Shown: positions 26,138 through 34,916 of the stretch, piece by piece
How the letters are laid out: each line of letters begins with the position of its first letter
Numbering within the stretch: position 1 is the stretch's first letter
NCBI RefSeq assembly: GCF_018137945.1
Contig: NZ_CP073089.1
Location: forward strand, 2,232,001 to 2,296,000
DNA length: 64,000 bases
Source: Brevibacterium sp. W7.2
GTDB taxonomy: Bacteria; Actinomycetota; Actinomycetes; Actinomycetales; Brevibacteriaceae
Reading direction: 5' to 3'
Translations under genes and position numbers: made by a program
The notes under the pieces: generated by a model
The model's database searches: none
Seen by the model: only the letters and a program-made list of their open reading frames with translations
What the model was told of the DNA's origin: nothing

Positions 26138-26995
26138 TCACCCCTGGATGAACTCGACTCCCCCGGGCCTGGCCGCGGCACGGTCGAGGAGTTTGGCGAG
26201 CATGTGCTCGGACGTCGAATGCTCGCCGAGGCGGTTGGGCTTGCCCGTGCCGTGATAGTCGCTCGACCCGGTGACGATGAGGTCGTGGTCGTGGGCGAGC
26301 CGGCGCATGATCTCGCGTTCGTTCGGCGGGTTGTCCCGGTGGTCGACCTCGAGTCCGTCGAGTCCCGCGGCGATGAAGTCGGCCATCGCGGAATCGGAGA
26401 CGACGAGACCCCGCATCGCCGCCCGGGGATGGGCGAAGACGGACACACCCCCCGCCTCGGCGATGAGGCGGATCGCGGTGATCGGGTCGATCGTCGGCAG
26501 GGTGACGTGGTACTTCCCGTGGCTCGAGAGGATCGAGGCGAACGCCTCCGAGCGGGTCTCGACGAGCCCGGCGGCCACGAGCGCATCGGCGATGTGGGGG
26601 CGCCCGATCGTCGCGTCCTCGCCGGCGACGGCGAGCACGGCGTCCATGTCGATGGGATAGTCCTCGGCGAGCCGATCGATGATGAGGTGGGTCCGGTCGA
26701 GGCGGGCCCGCCGGGTCTCCTCGACGACGCTGGCCAGGCCCGTGTCATACGGGTCGTGGAGATAGGAGAGGAGATGGACGCTGATGCCCTCATGACGGCA
26801 CGAGATCTCCATCCCGCGGACGAGGCCGAGGCCGTAGACCCGGGCCGCCTCCTCGGCGGGAGCCCATCCTGCGGTCGTGTCATGATCAGTGATGCCGACG
26901 ACGTCGATGCCCTCCATCGAGGCTTCGGAAACGAGTTCGGACGGGCTCTGTGTCCCGTCCGAGAACGCCGTGTGTGCATGGAGATCGATGACCAT
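26138..26995 (-). CDS. PHP domain phosphoesterase
   Basis: The 285-residue protein is a stand-alone PHP domain: HAHTAFSDG at 6-14 gives the first metal ligands, GITDHDT the next, then EISCRHEGISVHLLSY, with GSSDYHG near the C-terminus. Proteins of this type include 3',5'-nucleoside bisphosphate phosphatases and RNase AM-like enzymes. The ATG at 26995 is chosen because the protein starts exactly where the family does; the open frame continues upstream only as the shadow of the opposite gene. TAGACT (27003-27008) ends seven bases before the ATG, a leaderless signature. It is divergent from the aminopeptidase gene. Confidence 0.92.
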   Translation of the reverse strand: MVIDLHAHTAFSDGTQSPSELVSEASMEGIDVVGITDHDTTAGWAPAEEAARVYGLGLVRGMEISCRHEGISVHLLSYLHDPYDTGLASVVEETRRARLDRTHLIIDRLAEDYPIDMDAVLAVAGEDATIGRPHIADALVAAGLVETRSEAFASILSSHGKYHVTLPTIDPITAIRLIAEAGGVSVFAHPRAAMRGLVVSDSAMADFIAAGLDGLEVDHRDNPPNEREIMRRLAHDHDLIVTGSSDYHGTGKPNRLGEHSTSEHMLAKLLDRAAARPGGVEFIQG

Positions 26996-27052
26996 GCCCT
27001 CAAGTCTATCCACTCGCCGGAGCCGTCCTGACCGCGTGCCTAGAATGGAGGC

Positions 27053-28555
27053 ATGACAGACAGCACGGAGACCGACCAGCCGATCAACGACCGCGTCAAC
27101 AACCGCTCGCACCGTCCCAGCTCCCGCGCATTCCGCGACTTCGTCTCGCAGGGCTGGGATCGCACCCCGCTCAACGCCGAGGCGCTCGCGGCCGCCGGGT
27201 TCACCCCTGAGCGACGGGCGAAGATCTCCGCGGCCTTCCCCGGGGAGCGCCTCGTCGTGCCCGCCGGCGGACTCAAGGTCCGGTCGAACGACACTGACTA
27301 CCGGTTCCGCGCCCATTCGGCGTTCATCCACCTCACCGGCCTCGAAGCCGATTCCGAACCCGACGCCGTCCTCGTCTTCGAACCCGAAGGCGACGAGCAC
27401 GCCGTCACCCTCTACTTCCGTCCCCGCGCCGGCGCCGACACCGAGGAGTTCTTCTCCGACGCCCGCTACGGCGAGTACTGGGTGGGCCCGCGCGCCGATC
27501 TCGAGGCGATGGCGACGATGACCGGCATCGCGACCGCGAACTCGGCGACCGTCGACGATGCGATCACGAAGGACCTCGGGGCGATCTCCGTGCGCCTCGT
27601 GCGCGCAGCCGACACCCGCATCGACTCGGTCATCGACCTCGCCCGCACACAGGTCCAGGCCGACCTCGAGACCTCGGAGGCCGGGGATGCCGAGCTCGCC
27701 CAGGCGCTGTCCGAGCTGCGCCTCATCAAGGACGACCACGAGATCGAGGCGATGCGCGAGGCCGTCGCGATCACCCGCGCCGGCTTCGACAACGTCGTCG
27801 CCTCCCTGCCCCAGGCCGTCGCCCACCGCCGCGGCGAGCGCGTCATCGAAACCGCCTTCGAGACCGCCGCCCGCTCCGACGGCAACGGCATCGGCTACGA
27901 CACGATCGCGGCCTCGGGCAACCATGCGTGCACCCTCCACTGGATCCGCAACGACGGACCCGTCGTCGACGGCGATCTCGTCCTCGTCGACGCCGGAGCC
28001 GAAGCCGATTCCCTCTACACCGCTGACATCACCCGCACCCTGCCGGTGTCGGGCACGTTCACCGAGGTGCAGGCGAAGATCTACGACGCCGTCCTCGACG
28101 CCTCCGATGCCGCGTTCGCCGTGGCCGCCGAGCACACGCAGCGCACCGTGCGCTTCCGCGAACTCCACGAGGCGGCGATGGAGGTCATCGCCGCGAGGCT
28201 CGAGGAGTTCGGTCTCCTCCCGGTCTCCGCGGCCGAATCCCTCTCCCCCGAGGGTCAGCAGCACCGCCGGTGGATGGTCCACGGCACAAGCCACCACCTC
28301 GGTCTCGACGTCCACGACTGTGCGCAGGCACGGGCGGAGATGTACCTCGACGGCGTGCTCGAACCCGGCATGGTCTTCACGATCGAACCCGGCCTCTACT
28401 TCAAGGCCGACGACCTCCTCGTGCCCGAGGAGTTCCGCGGCATCGGCGTGCGCGTCGAGGACGATGTCCTCGTCACCGCCGACGGAGTGGAGAACCTCTC
28501 CGCCGGGTTCCCCCGCACCCGCGAGGAGATCGAAGCCTGGGTCCAGGGTCGATGA
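27053..28555 (+). CDS. pepP: Xaa-Pro aminopeptidase (aminopeptidase P, M24B)
   Basis: The 500-residue protein has the aminopeptidase P N-terminal domain (about 50-200) and a pita-bread M24 domain. All metal ligands are visible: two Asp in VDAGAEADSLYTADITRT, His in HGTSHHLGLDVHD, Glu in FTIEPGLYF and Glu in GVRVEDDVLVT. It removes an N-terminal residue preceding proline. TAGAAT (27041-27046) ends six bases before the ATG; GGAGG is only one base away, so a leaderless start fits better. The stop overlaps the next gene in an ATGA, which couples it to another peptidase. Confidence 0.94.
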   Translation: MTDSTETDQPINDRVNNRSHRPSSRAFRDFVSQGWDRTPLNAEALAAAGFTPERRAKISAAFPGERLVVPAGGLKVRSNDTDYRFRAHSAFIHLTGLEADSEPDAVLVFEPEGDEHAVTLYFRPRAGADTEEFFSDARYGEYWVGPRADLEAMATMTGIATANSATVDDAITKDLGAISVRLVRAADTRIDSVIDLARTQVQADLETSEAGDAELAQALSELRLIKDDHEIEAMREAVAITRAGFDNVVASLPQAVAHRRGERVIETAFETAARSDGNGIGYDTIAASGNHACTLHWIRNDGPVVDGDLVLVDAGAEADSLYTADITRTLPVSGTFTEVQAKIYDAVLDASDAAFAVAAEHTQRTVRFRELHEAAMEVIAARLEEFGLLPVSAAESLSPEGQQHRRWMVHGTSHHLGLDVHDCAQARAEMYLDGVLEPGMVFTIEPGLYFKADDLLVPEEFRGIGVRVEDDVLVTADGVENLSAGFPRTREEIEAWVQGR

Positions 28556-29700
28556 TCCCGACCCCGATCCGCGGGCGGGGCATCCTCGAGATCCCCGGGA
28601 TCGGACTCGGGCATGCCGGTGACTTCACCCGGCAGCGCCTCTCGGGTGTCACCGCACTTGTGCCGCCGCCGGGATCGACGGTCGGCGTCGATGTGCGCGG
28701 CGGAGGTCCGGCGACGCACGAGACCGATGTCATCGCTCCGGGCACCCATGCCTACGGTGCCGATGCGATCGTCCTCACCGGCGGATCGGCGATCGGTCTG
28801 CGCACCGTCGCCGGGGTGTCGGAGGCCCTCGCCGAGGCGGGTCGGGGTTTTCCCGCACCTCACCTGCCGGGCACGGTCATCCCGCTCGTCCCCGCCGCCG
28901 CGCTCTACGACCTCGGCCGCGGCACCGGTCCCGTCGCCCCGCCGACACCCGCTGAGGGGGCGGCGGCCGTGCGGGCGGCTCTCGCGGCGGCCGGCACCGG
29001 CGGCTCTGGCGGCGCGGACCCGACAGACGGCGCGGGCGCGAGTGACGACGCGGACCGCGCCTCCAGTGTGAGAGGCAGCGTCGGCGGGGCCAGCGGGGCG
29101 CGGATCGGGTTTCAGACGATGCGCGGCGGCCTCGGGTCGTTCGCGCTGCGCCTGCCCAGCGGACACACCGTCGCAGCCCTCGTCGCACTCAACGCACTCG
29201 GGACCATCGGCACCCCGGACGGCACCCTCTGGGCCTCTCCCCTCCTCCGCGCATTCGGGTGGGACCTTCCTCCCGTGCCCGGGCTGCCGATTCCGGAGAC
29301 CGCGGCAGATCCCGAAAGCGCGGATGCCCCGGACTCCGGGGCATCCACCTCGGCGACGAATACGACCCTGGCGGTCGTCGCGACCGATGCCGCCCTCGAC
29401 CCGGCGCAGGCGACGCGGATGGCCGCGAGCTGCCACGCCGGCATCGCGCGGGCGATCCTTCCCTCTCACACCCACTTCGACGGGGATACGGTGTTCGCCA
29501 TCAGCACGGGCACGGTGCCGTTGGCCGCCGAGGCGACACCTGACCTCGTCTCGATCCACGCGGCCGCGGCCGATGCGATCACCCTCGCCATGATCGATGC
29601 CGCCGTCAGCGCCGTCCCCGTCGACCCGTCCTGGGACCAGCCGCCGACCCTGACCGACCTCGCGCCCGCGTTTACGGCCGCCTTCGCCGCCATTCCCTGA
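28552..29700 (+). CDS. P1 family peptidase (S58, DmpA/aminopeptidase-like)
   Basis: From the ATG at 28552 the protein has 382 residues. It shows the P1/DmpA fold: GVDVRGGGPATHETD and VLTGGSAIGL early, an ALVALNALGTIGTPDG segment, then NTTLAVVATDAAL, where the family self-cleaves before a Thr/Ser nucleophile, and SHTHFDGDTVFAIST near the end. Relatives cleave N-terminal residues from peptides or beta-peptides. A Gly/Ala/Asp-rich stretch of about 40 residues (roughly 143-182) and a second Ala/Asp/Ser segment before the cleavage site are low-complexity inserts. The start overlaps the pepP stop by four bases, so the two peptidases form one operon. Confidence 0.85.
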   Translation: MIPTPIRGRGILEIPGIGLGHAGDFTRQRLSGVTALVPPPGSTVGVDVRGGGPATHETDVIAPGTHAYGADAIVLTGGSAIGLRTVAGVSEALAEAGRGFPAPHLPGTVIPLVPAAALYDLGRGTGPVAPPTPAEGAAAVRAALAAAGTGGSGGADPTDGAGASDDADRASSVRGSVGGASGARIGFQTMRGGLGSFALRLPSGHTVAALVALNALGTIGTPDGTLWASPLLRAFGWDLPPVPGLPIPETAADPESADAPDSGASTSATNTTLAVVATDAALDPAQATRMAASCHAGIARAILPSHTHFDGDTVFAISTGTVPLAAEATPDLVSIHAAAADAITLAMIDAAVSAVPVDPSWDQPPTLTDLAPAFTAAFAAIP

Positions 29701-30007
29701 AGCAGCGCCCGGGCAGACGCCGCATCGACAGCGGCCAGGCGATCGCCGCAACAGCGCCCGGCCTGCCGCCCTCCGCATGCCAGTCAGGTCGCCAGCGAGG
29801 TGGATCGCGCTCGAAATCTCGCGGGATCTCGAGCCGGATCCACCTCGGCGGCACGGCCGGACGGCGCATCAGGCACACCTGCACTCGCTGACACGGTCCG
29901 ACGACGCTGCCGGCGAATCCTGCAGTCCGGCGACAAGACGACTTGGCGACCGGGACGTGATGTGGACGACGCCGCCCAGGGCGTGACCACGAAGTAGGCT
30001 TGAGGAT
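29701..30007. other. Intergenic region holding a long palindromic repeat
   Basis: I see no gene here. The sequence contains two copies of CAGCGCCCGG (near 29703 and 29752), a 52-nt imperfect palindrome at 29796-29847 (separate entry) and the promoter of the next gene: TAGGCT at 29995-30000, seven bases before its ATG. Confidence 0.5.
29796..29847. repeat. REP-like imperfect palindrome, copy 1
   Basis: Outer arms CGAGGTGGATC (29796-29806) and GATCCACCTCG (29837-29847) pair fully. GCTCGA and TCGAGC pair inside them, and a further short helix closes the loop. A sequence of the same design lies at 53065-53114. Both follow gene ends and share GAGG(T/C)GGATC outer arms. This suggests a dispersed palindromic repeat that may also act as a terminator. 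Confidence 0.6.
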
Positions 30008-31285
30008 ATGAGTGGCTCCTCGAAACGCGTCTTCGTCGCCCGCCTCATCTCCGCCCCGGTCTTCGACCCCCTCGGCGATCAGGTGGGCCGCGTGCGCGAC
30101 GTCGTCATCGTCTACCGCACGACGATGCGCCAGTACCCGCGCGTCATCGGGCTCGTCGTCGAGGTGCCCGGACGCCGCCGGGTGTTCGTCCCGATGGGGA
30201 GGGTGACCTCGATCGACGCCGGTCAGGTCATCACCACGGGACTCGTCAACATGCGCCGGTTCGAGCAGCGCCGCTCGGAGACCCTCGTCGTCAACGACCT
30301 CCTCGACCGCCGCCTGCGCCTGCGCGAGGACGACTCCCCCGTCCAGATCGAGGACGTCGGCATCGAACAGCAGGTCAACCGCGATTGGGAGGTCACCCGC
30401 CTCTTCGTCCGTCGCGTCCAAGAGCGCAGCAGCGCCTTCTCCGCGTTCCGCCGGCGCGGGGAGACGATGCAGATCTCCTGGACGGACGCCGACCATCCCG
30501 CGGACTCCGCCCACGATCAGGAAGCCACGCAGCTCATCGCCGCGTACCAGGACACGAAGCCGGCCGACCTCGCCGACGTCCTCTTCGAGATGACCCCCGA
30601 ACGCCGCCTCCAGGTCGCGCGCGCCCTCGACGACGAACGCCTCGCCGACGTCATCGAGGAGCTCCCGGACGAGACCCAGGTCGAACTCCTCTCCGCCCTC
30701 GACACGGAGAGAGCCGTCGTCGTCCTCGAGGAGATGGAGCCCGATGACGCCGCCGACCTCCTCGGCGAGCTCACCGACGAACAGGCCGAGCGGTTCCTCA
30801 CGCTCATGGAGCCCGACGACGCCGAGGACGTGCGCACCCTGCTCTCCTACGACGAGCACACCGCCGGTGGTCTGATGACGACCGAACCGGTCATCCTCAC
30901 CCCGGAGACGACCGTCGCCGAGGCGCTCGCCCACGTCCGCCGCGAGGACCTCCCGCCGGCGCTCGCCGCGGCGATCTTCGTGTGCCGCCAGCCCATCGAG
31001 ACCCCGACCGGCAAGTACCTCGGCCTCGTCCACATCCAGGAGATGCTGCGCCATCCGCCGCACGAGGCGGTCGGCATCATGCTCGACACCGAGGTCGACC
31101 CGATGCCGCCGGACACCCCGCTGGCCGAGGTGACGAAGTTCCTCGCGGCGTACAATCTGGTGTCGGTGCCGATCACCGACGAGAACGACCGACTCATCGG
31201 CGTCGTCACCGTCGATGACGTCCTCGACGAGCTGCTGCCCGAGGACTGGCGCACGACCGGCCGCGACGACCACAGAAGGGGGTAA
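30008..31285 (+). CDS. MgtE N-terminal / CBS domain protein lacking the transport domain
   Basis: The 425-residue protein starts with a PRC-barrel-like part (about 8-85: APVFDPLGDQVGRVRDVVIV), continues with an MgtE intracellular N-domain of repeated short helices (LADVLFEMTPERRLQVARAL, then VIEELPDETQVELLSALD), and ends with a pair of CBS motifs (LMTTEPVILTPETTVAEAL; LVSVPITDENDRLIGVVTVD). The five-helix MgtE transmembrane domain is absent and no membrane segment is visible, so this is a soluble magnesium or nucleotide sensor rather than a channel. TAGGCT ends seven bases before the ATG (leaderless signature). The two following genes are two bases apart or overlap, forming an operon recalled from M. 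tuberculosis Rv1229c-Rv1232c. Confidence 0.88.
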   Translation: MSGSSKRVFVARLISAPVFDPLGDQVGRVRDVVIVYRTTMRQYPRVIGLVVEVPGRRRVFVPMGRVTSIDAGQVITTGLVNMRRFEQRRSETLVVNDLLDRRLRLREDDSPVQIEDVGIEQQVNRDWEVTRLFVRRVQERSSAFSAFRRRGETMQISWTDADHPADSAHDQEATQLIAAYQDTKPADLADVLFEMTPERRLQVARALDDERLADVIEELPDETQVELLSALDTERAVVVLEEMEPDDAADLLGELTDEQAERFLTLMEPDDAEDVRTLLSYDEHTAGGLMTTEPVILTPETTVAEALAHVRREDLPPALAAAIFVCRQPIETPTGKYLGLVHIQEMLRHPPHEAVGIMLDTEVDPMPPDTPLAEVTKFLAAYNLVSVPITDENDRLIGVVTVDDVLDELLPEDWRTTGRDDHRRG

Positions 31286-31287
31286 CC

Positions 31288-31821
31288 ATGCCGACCGACG
31301 ATTTCGACGTCCCCCGCTCCTCGAAGCGCAAGCTGCCCCGGTTCGCGATCTCCCCGGAGACCTTCGGCCGCGGCGCCGAGGCGTTCGCCCGGTTCATGGG
31401 CACCCCGGCGTTCCTCGTCGGGATGACGGTGTTCTGTGCCGTGTGGCTGCTGTGGAACACGCTGCTGCCCGAGGCGGTGCAGTTCGATCCGCGTTCGCTC
31501 AACTTCACCCTGCTCACCCTCATCCTCTCCCTGCAGGCCTCGTACGCGGCCCCGCTCATCCTGCTCGCCGAGAACCGCAGCGCCGACCGCGACCGCGTCG
31601 AGTTCGAGCACGACCGGCAGCGGGCCGAGCGCAACCTCGCCGACACCGAATACCTCGCCCGTGAGGTCGCGGCCCTGCGCATCGCGATGCGCGAGGTCGC
31701 CACCCGCGACTTCATCCGCTCCGAGCTCAAGGATCTGCTCAAGGAGCTCGAAGAGGACGCCGCCAAGGACAGCGGCGGAGCAGATGATCACAGCCCGCGC
31801 GACACGAAGGGAGGCCGCTGA
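31288..31821 (+). CDS. DUF1003 membrane protein
   Basis: The 177-residue protein has a DUF1003 core with two predicted transmembrane helices (FLVGMTVFCAVWLLWNTLLP and LLTLILSLQASYAAPLILLA) joined by FDPRSLNFT, followed by the family motif NRSADRDRVEFEHDRQ and an alpha-helical, charged C-terminus. The function is unknown. It lies two bases after the MgtE-N/CBS protein and overlaps mrp by one base (TGATG), so all three are co-expressed. AAGGGGG precedes the ATG. Its helices could anchor the neighbouring CBS protein to the membrane; this is inference. Confidence 0.88.
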   Translation: MPTDDFDVPRSSKRKLPRFAISPETFGRGAEAFARFMGTPAFLVGMTVFCAVWLLWNTLLPEAVQFDPRSLNFTLLTLILSLQASYAAPLILLAENRSADRDRVEFEHDRQRAERNLADTEYLAREVAALRIAMREVATRDFIRSELKDLLKELEEDAAKDSGGADDHSPRDTKGGR

Positions 31822-32948
31822 TGAGTAGCGCCCCGACCATCGACGCCGTGAGGGAGGCCCTCACCACCGTCATCGACCCGGAGATCCGGCGCAACATCGT
31901 CGACCTCGACATGGTCTCCGACATCGCCGTCGACGGCGGCACCGTCACCGTCACCGTTCTCCTCACGATCTCCGGCTGCCCGCTCAAGGACACGATCACC
32001 CGCGACACCGAGGCGGCCGTGGGCCGGCTCGAGGGCGTCACCGAGGTGGTCGTCGAGCTCGGGACGATGACTCCCGAACAGCGCACCGCGATGCGGGAGA
32101 AGCTCCAGGGCCCCGGCGGCACCCGGGAGGTGCCGTTCGCGAAGCCGGAGTCCCTGACGAAGGTCTATGCCGTCGCCTCCGGCAAGGGCGGGGTCGGCAA
32201 GTCCTCGGTGACGGCCAACCTCGCCGCGGCGCTGGCCGCGAAGGGTCTGCGCGTGGGCCTCGTCGACGCCGACATCTACGGCTTCTCGATCCCGACGATG
32301 CTCGGCCTCTCCGGGCAGCCCACCCGGGTCGACGACATGATCATCCCCCAGGTCGCCCACGACGTGAAGGTGATGAGCATCGGGATGTTCGTCCCCGGCA
32401 ACCAGGCCGTCGTGTGGCGGGGACCGATGCTCCACCGCGCCCTCCAGCAGTTCCTCACGGATGTCTTCTGGGGCGACCTCGACATCCTGCTCCTCGACCT
32501 GCCCCCGGGCACCGGCGACATCGCGATCTCCGTGGCGCAGCTGCTGCCGAACTCCGAACTCCTCGTCATCACCACCCCGCAGCAGGCCTCGGCGCAGGTC
32601 GCCGAGCGGGCCGGTGCGATCGCCACGCAGACGAACCAGCCGATCGCCGGGGTCATCGAGAACATGTCGTGGATGGAGCTGCCCGACGGCACCCGGATGG
32701 ACGTCTTCGGCACCGGCGGCGGGCAGACCGTGGCCGAGAATCTCGCCGCGACGACGAACACCGAGGTGGAGCTGCTCACGCAGATCCCCCTCGACACCCT
32801 CGTGCGGGAGGGCTCCGATGCGGGCACGCCCGTCGTGCTCAGCCGTCCCGACTCCCCTGCCGCGCAGGCGTTCGACTCGTTGGCCGAGCGCCTCGCGCAG
32901 CGCTCGCGCGGCCTCTCCGGGCGCTCGCTCGGCCTCAGCCCCGTGTGA
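31821..32948 (+). CDS. mrp: Mrp/NBP35-type iron-sulfur cluster carrier ATPase
   Basis: The 375-residue protein has an N-terminal MIP18/DUF59 domain (1-95), then a MinD-like P-loop ATPase with the deviant Walker A GKGGVGKSS at 121-129, DADIYGFSIPTMLG, a DLPPGTGD motif and an IENMSWMELPDGTRM segment. In many bacteria the last segment holds a CxxC that binds the cluster; here it is LPDG, as I recall for actinobacterial Mrp, so any cluster ligand must lie elsewhere. It probably delivers Fe-S clusters to apoproteins. The start overlaps the DUF1003 stop by one base. Confidence 0.92.
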   Translation: MSSAPTIDAVREALTTVIDPEIRRNIVDLDMVSDIAVDGGTVTVTVLLTISGCPLKDTITRDTEAAVGRLEGVTEVVVELGTMTPEQRTAMREKLQGPGGTREVPFAKPESLTKVYAVASGKGGVGKSSVTANLAAALAAKGLRVGLVDADIYGFSIPTMLGLSGQPTRVDDMIIPQVAHDVKVMSIGMFVPGNQAVVWRGPMLHRALQQFLTDVFWGDLDILLLDLPPGTGDIAISVAQLLPNSELLVITTPQQASAQVAERAGAIATQTNQPIAGVIENMSWMELPDGTRMDVFGTGGGQTVAENLAATTNTEVELLTQIPLDTLVREGSDAGTPVVLSRPDSPAAQAFDSLAERLAQRSRGLSGRSLGLSPV

Positions 32949-33190
32949 CGACACGCCGACGATCACGTCACATCGTTGTCACTGCTCGTCATCGGTGATC
33001 ACAATCGTGCAACTCCGGTGTGATCTCTGCCCTGAGATCTGTCTCACGACGCTCCCGCAGCGTCCCCGTCAGTGCTGGTGAGACCCATCAGAGCAGGTGA
33101 GAGGCCTGACTGCCGCTGTCGTTCGCGTGTCAGGGCGGTCCTCTAGACTGGACGGCGAGCATCCCCCACAGTCGCTTTTAGGACCTCTCT

Positions 33191-34699
33191 TTGACATTCC
33201 CTTCGCGTCGCCGTGCCCTGCGTCCCCTCGCCGCCCTCACCGCCGTCTCCGCTGCCCTCACCCTCCTGTCGGGCTGCGTCGTCGCCGACGGCACCCGCGA
33301 CGGCTCGTCCGCGTCTCAGGCGCAGCGGTCGACCGCCGAGGACAATCTGCAGACGCTCACGTCGGCGCTGCGCAGCTACGCCGTCGTCGATGCGAAGACG
33401 ACGCCGAGCTCCGATGCGCACCTCTTCGGTCTGCCCGGTGCGAAGTCCCTGGCCGCTGCCACGGAGAAGGTCGTCCTCGGCGGCTTCGAATCCGCCGGCG
33501 CGTTCGGCGACCGCAAGGCCTTCAGCCCCGTCGTCACCGACCCCGCCGAGCGGTGGGAGGCCTCGAGGTTCACCGCACCCGCAGCGAACCCGACCGCCTC
33601 GACATCGACGCAGCCGACCGCCTCGGCGAATACCCCCGGCACCACCGGCGGGGAAGTCGACTACAGCAACCGGGTCCTCACCGCCGGCGGTGACTACCTC
33701 GTCAGCGCCGTGACGGAGAACCGCGCACCGAAGAGCCCGCAGCTCGGCGCCCCGGGCACCTCGACGCCCGCCCCGAACTCGACGCCCGCCTCGGCGCCGG
33801 CCGCAGCGACGACGGTGTTCGTCACGGACCTCGCCGAGGACACGACCGTCGAAGCCGCCGACCTCTTCACGACGACGACGGACCCAGGCGCGATCGGCGC
33901 CGATGAGACCGGTGCACTCACCGTCGGCGGCGAGCCGGTGGACACCGATGATCTCACCGCTCTCGGCCGGACGGTGACGACAGCGCTGCACACCCCCGTC
34001 AACCTGCCGCAGGGGGCCGATGAGCGCGACCCGGACTACTCGTGCGCCCTGCTGCCGTGCGTGGCCCTGACCTACGACGACGGTCCGGGAGAGACGTCGA
34101 TCGAGGACAAGCTGCTCGCCGATGCGAAGGACGCGAAGATCCGTCTCACGTACTTCCTCCTCGGCAAGAACGTCGAGCACAATCCCGGGGTCGTCGGTCG
34201 CATGGCCGAGGCCGGACACGAGCTCGGCAACCACTCGTGGAGCCACCCGCAGCTGTCGAAGGAGAGCCCTGACGCGGTGAAGAAGCAGATCGGCGACACC
34301 GACAAGGCGATCGAGAAGGCCGGCGGCGGCAAGGTCACCGTCATGCGCCCGCCCTACGGCGCGATGTCGAAAGCCTCGGCGAAGGCCATCGACCATCCGG
34401 CGATCATGTGGGACGTCGACACCGAGGACTGGCGGCACAAGAGCGCGTCGATGATCGTCGACGCCGTCCGCGCCGCGGCGAAGCCCGGCTCGGTCGTGCT
34501 CATGCACTCGATCCATCCGACGACGATCGATGCGGCACCGGAGGTGTTCAAGACCATCGCGGATGAGGGGCTCTACGCCGTGACCGTGTCCGATCTCTTC
34601 TCGGAGAAGACGATGGAGAGCGGTGCCGAGTACTTCTGCCGGGGGTACTCCACGGCCCTGTGCTCGAACCCCGAACATCCCGCCGTCCACCGCAACTGA
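33191..34699 (+). CDS. Polysaccharide deacetylase lipoprotein (CE4, NodB domain)
   Basis: The 502-residue protein has a lipoprotein signal peptide (lipobox LLSGC, Cys29), a Ser/Thr/Ala-rich linker, and a NodB deacetylase domain over about 290-480. Catalytic motifs are complete: TYDDGPG (base and metal Asp), HSWSHPQ (metal His), RPPYGA, DTEDW and VLMHSIHP. It would remove acetyl groups from cell-wall glycans on the outer face of the membrane. The start is TTG with AGGAC upstream; a TAGACT -10 occurs near 33143. Other starts would lose the signal peptide. A terminator follows about 100 bases after the stop. Confidence 0.88.
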   Translation: MTFPSRRRALRPLAALTAVSAALTLLSGCVVADGTRDGSSASQAQRSTAEDNLQTLTSALRSYAVVDAKTTPSSDAHLFGLPGAKSLAAATEKVVLGGFESAGAFGDRKAFSPVVTDPAERWEASRFTAPAANPTASTSTQPTASANTPGTTGGEVDYSNRVLTAGGDYLVSAVTENRAPKSPQLGAPGTSTPAPNSTPASAPAAATTVFVTDLAEDTTVEAADLFTTTTDPGAIGADETGALTVGGEPVDTDDLTALGRTVTTALHTPVNLPQGADERDPDYSCALLPCVALTYDDGPGETSIEDKLLADAKDAKIRLTYFLLGKNVEHNPGVVGRMAEAGHELGNHSWSHPQLSKESPDAVKKQIGDTDKAIEKAGGGKVTVMRPPYGAMSKASAKAIDHPAIMWDVDTEDWRHKSASMIVDAVRAAAKPGSVVLMHSIHPTTIDAAPEVFKTIADEGLYAVTVSDLFSEKTMESGAEYFCRGYSTALCSNPEHPAVHRN

Positions 34700-34795
34700 G
34701 GCGCGCTGCGCGCAGGAGCACTGCAGCCGGTCAGGCGCTGAGGCGGTCAGCCGTGCAGGATCAGCTGCTCGCGGGCGCGCTGCGCGCAGACTGAT

Positions 34796-34821
34796 GGCCC
34801 CGTCACCGACGTGACGGGGCC
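34796..34821. terminator. Terminator between the deacetylase and tatB
   Basis: GGCCCCGTCAC (34796-34806) pairs with GTGACGGGGCC (34811-34821) around CGAC. It lies between convergent genes. Upstream of it, GGCGCGCTGCGCGCAG occurs twice (34700-34715 and 34774-34789). Confidence 0.78.
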
Positions 34822-34916
34822 CTTGGTCTGTGCTCAGCAGCGGTCGGCGTGCGCCGGACGGTCGGCGGGCAGCAGCCGGCCTGCGAGCAACGGCTCGGGG
34901 GTGACGCCGAGGCGGC

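Noticed and set aside
26996-28315. N-terminal extension of the PHP protein over the whole pepP gene
   Set aside because: The extension is the antisense shadow of pepP. The PHP fold begins exactly at the ATG at 26995, which has a promoter in front.
34700-34789. GGCGCGCTGCGCGCAG direct repeats as an att or integration site
   Set aside because: No integrase, tRNA end or foreign DNA lies next to them; probably chance GC-rich sequence near the terminator.
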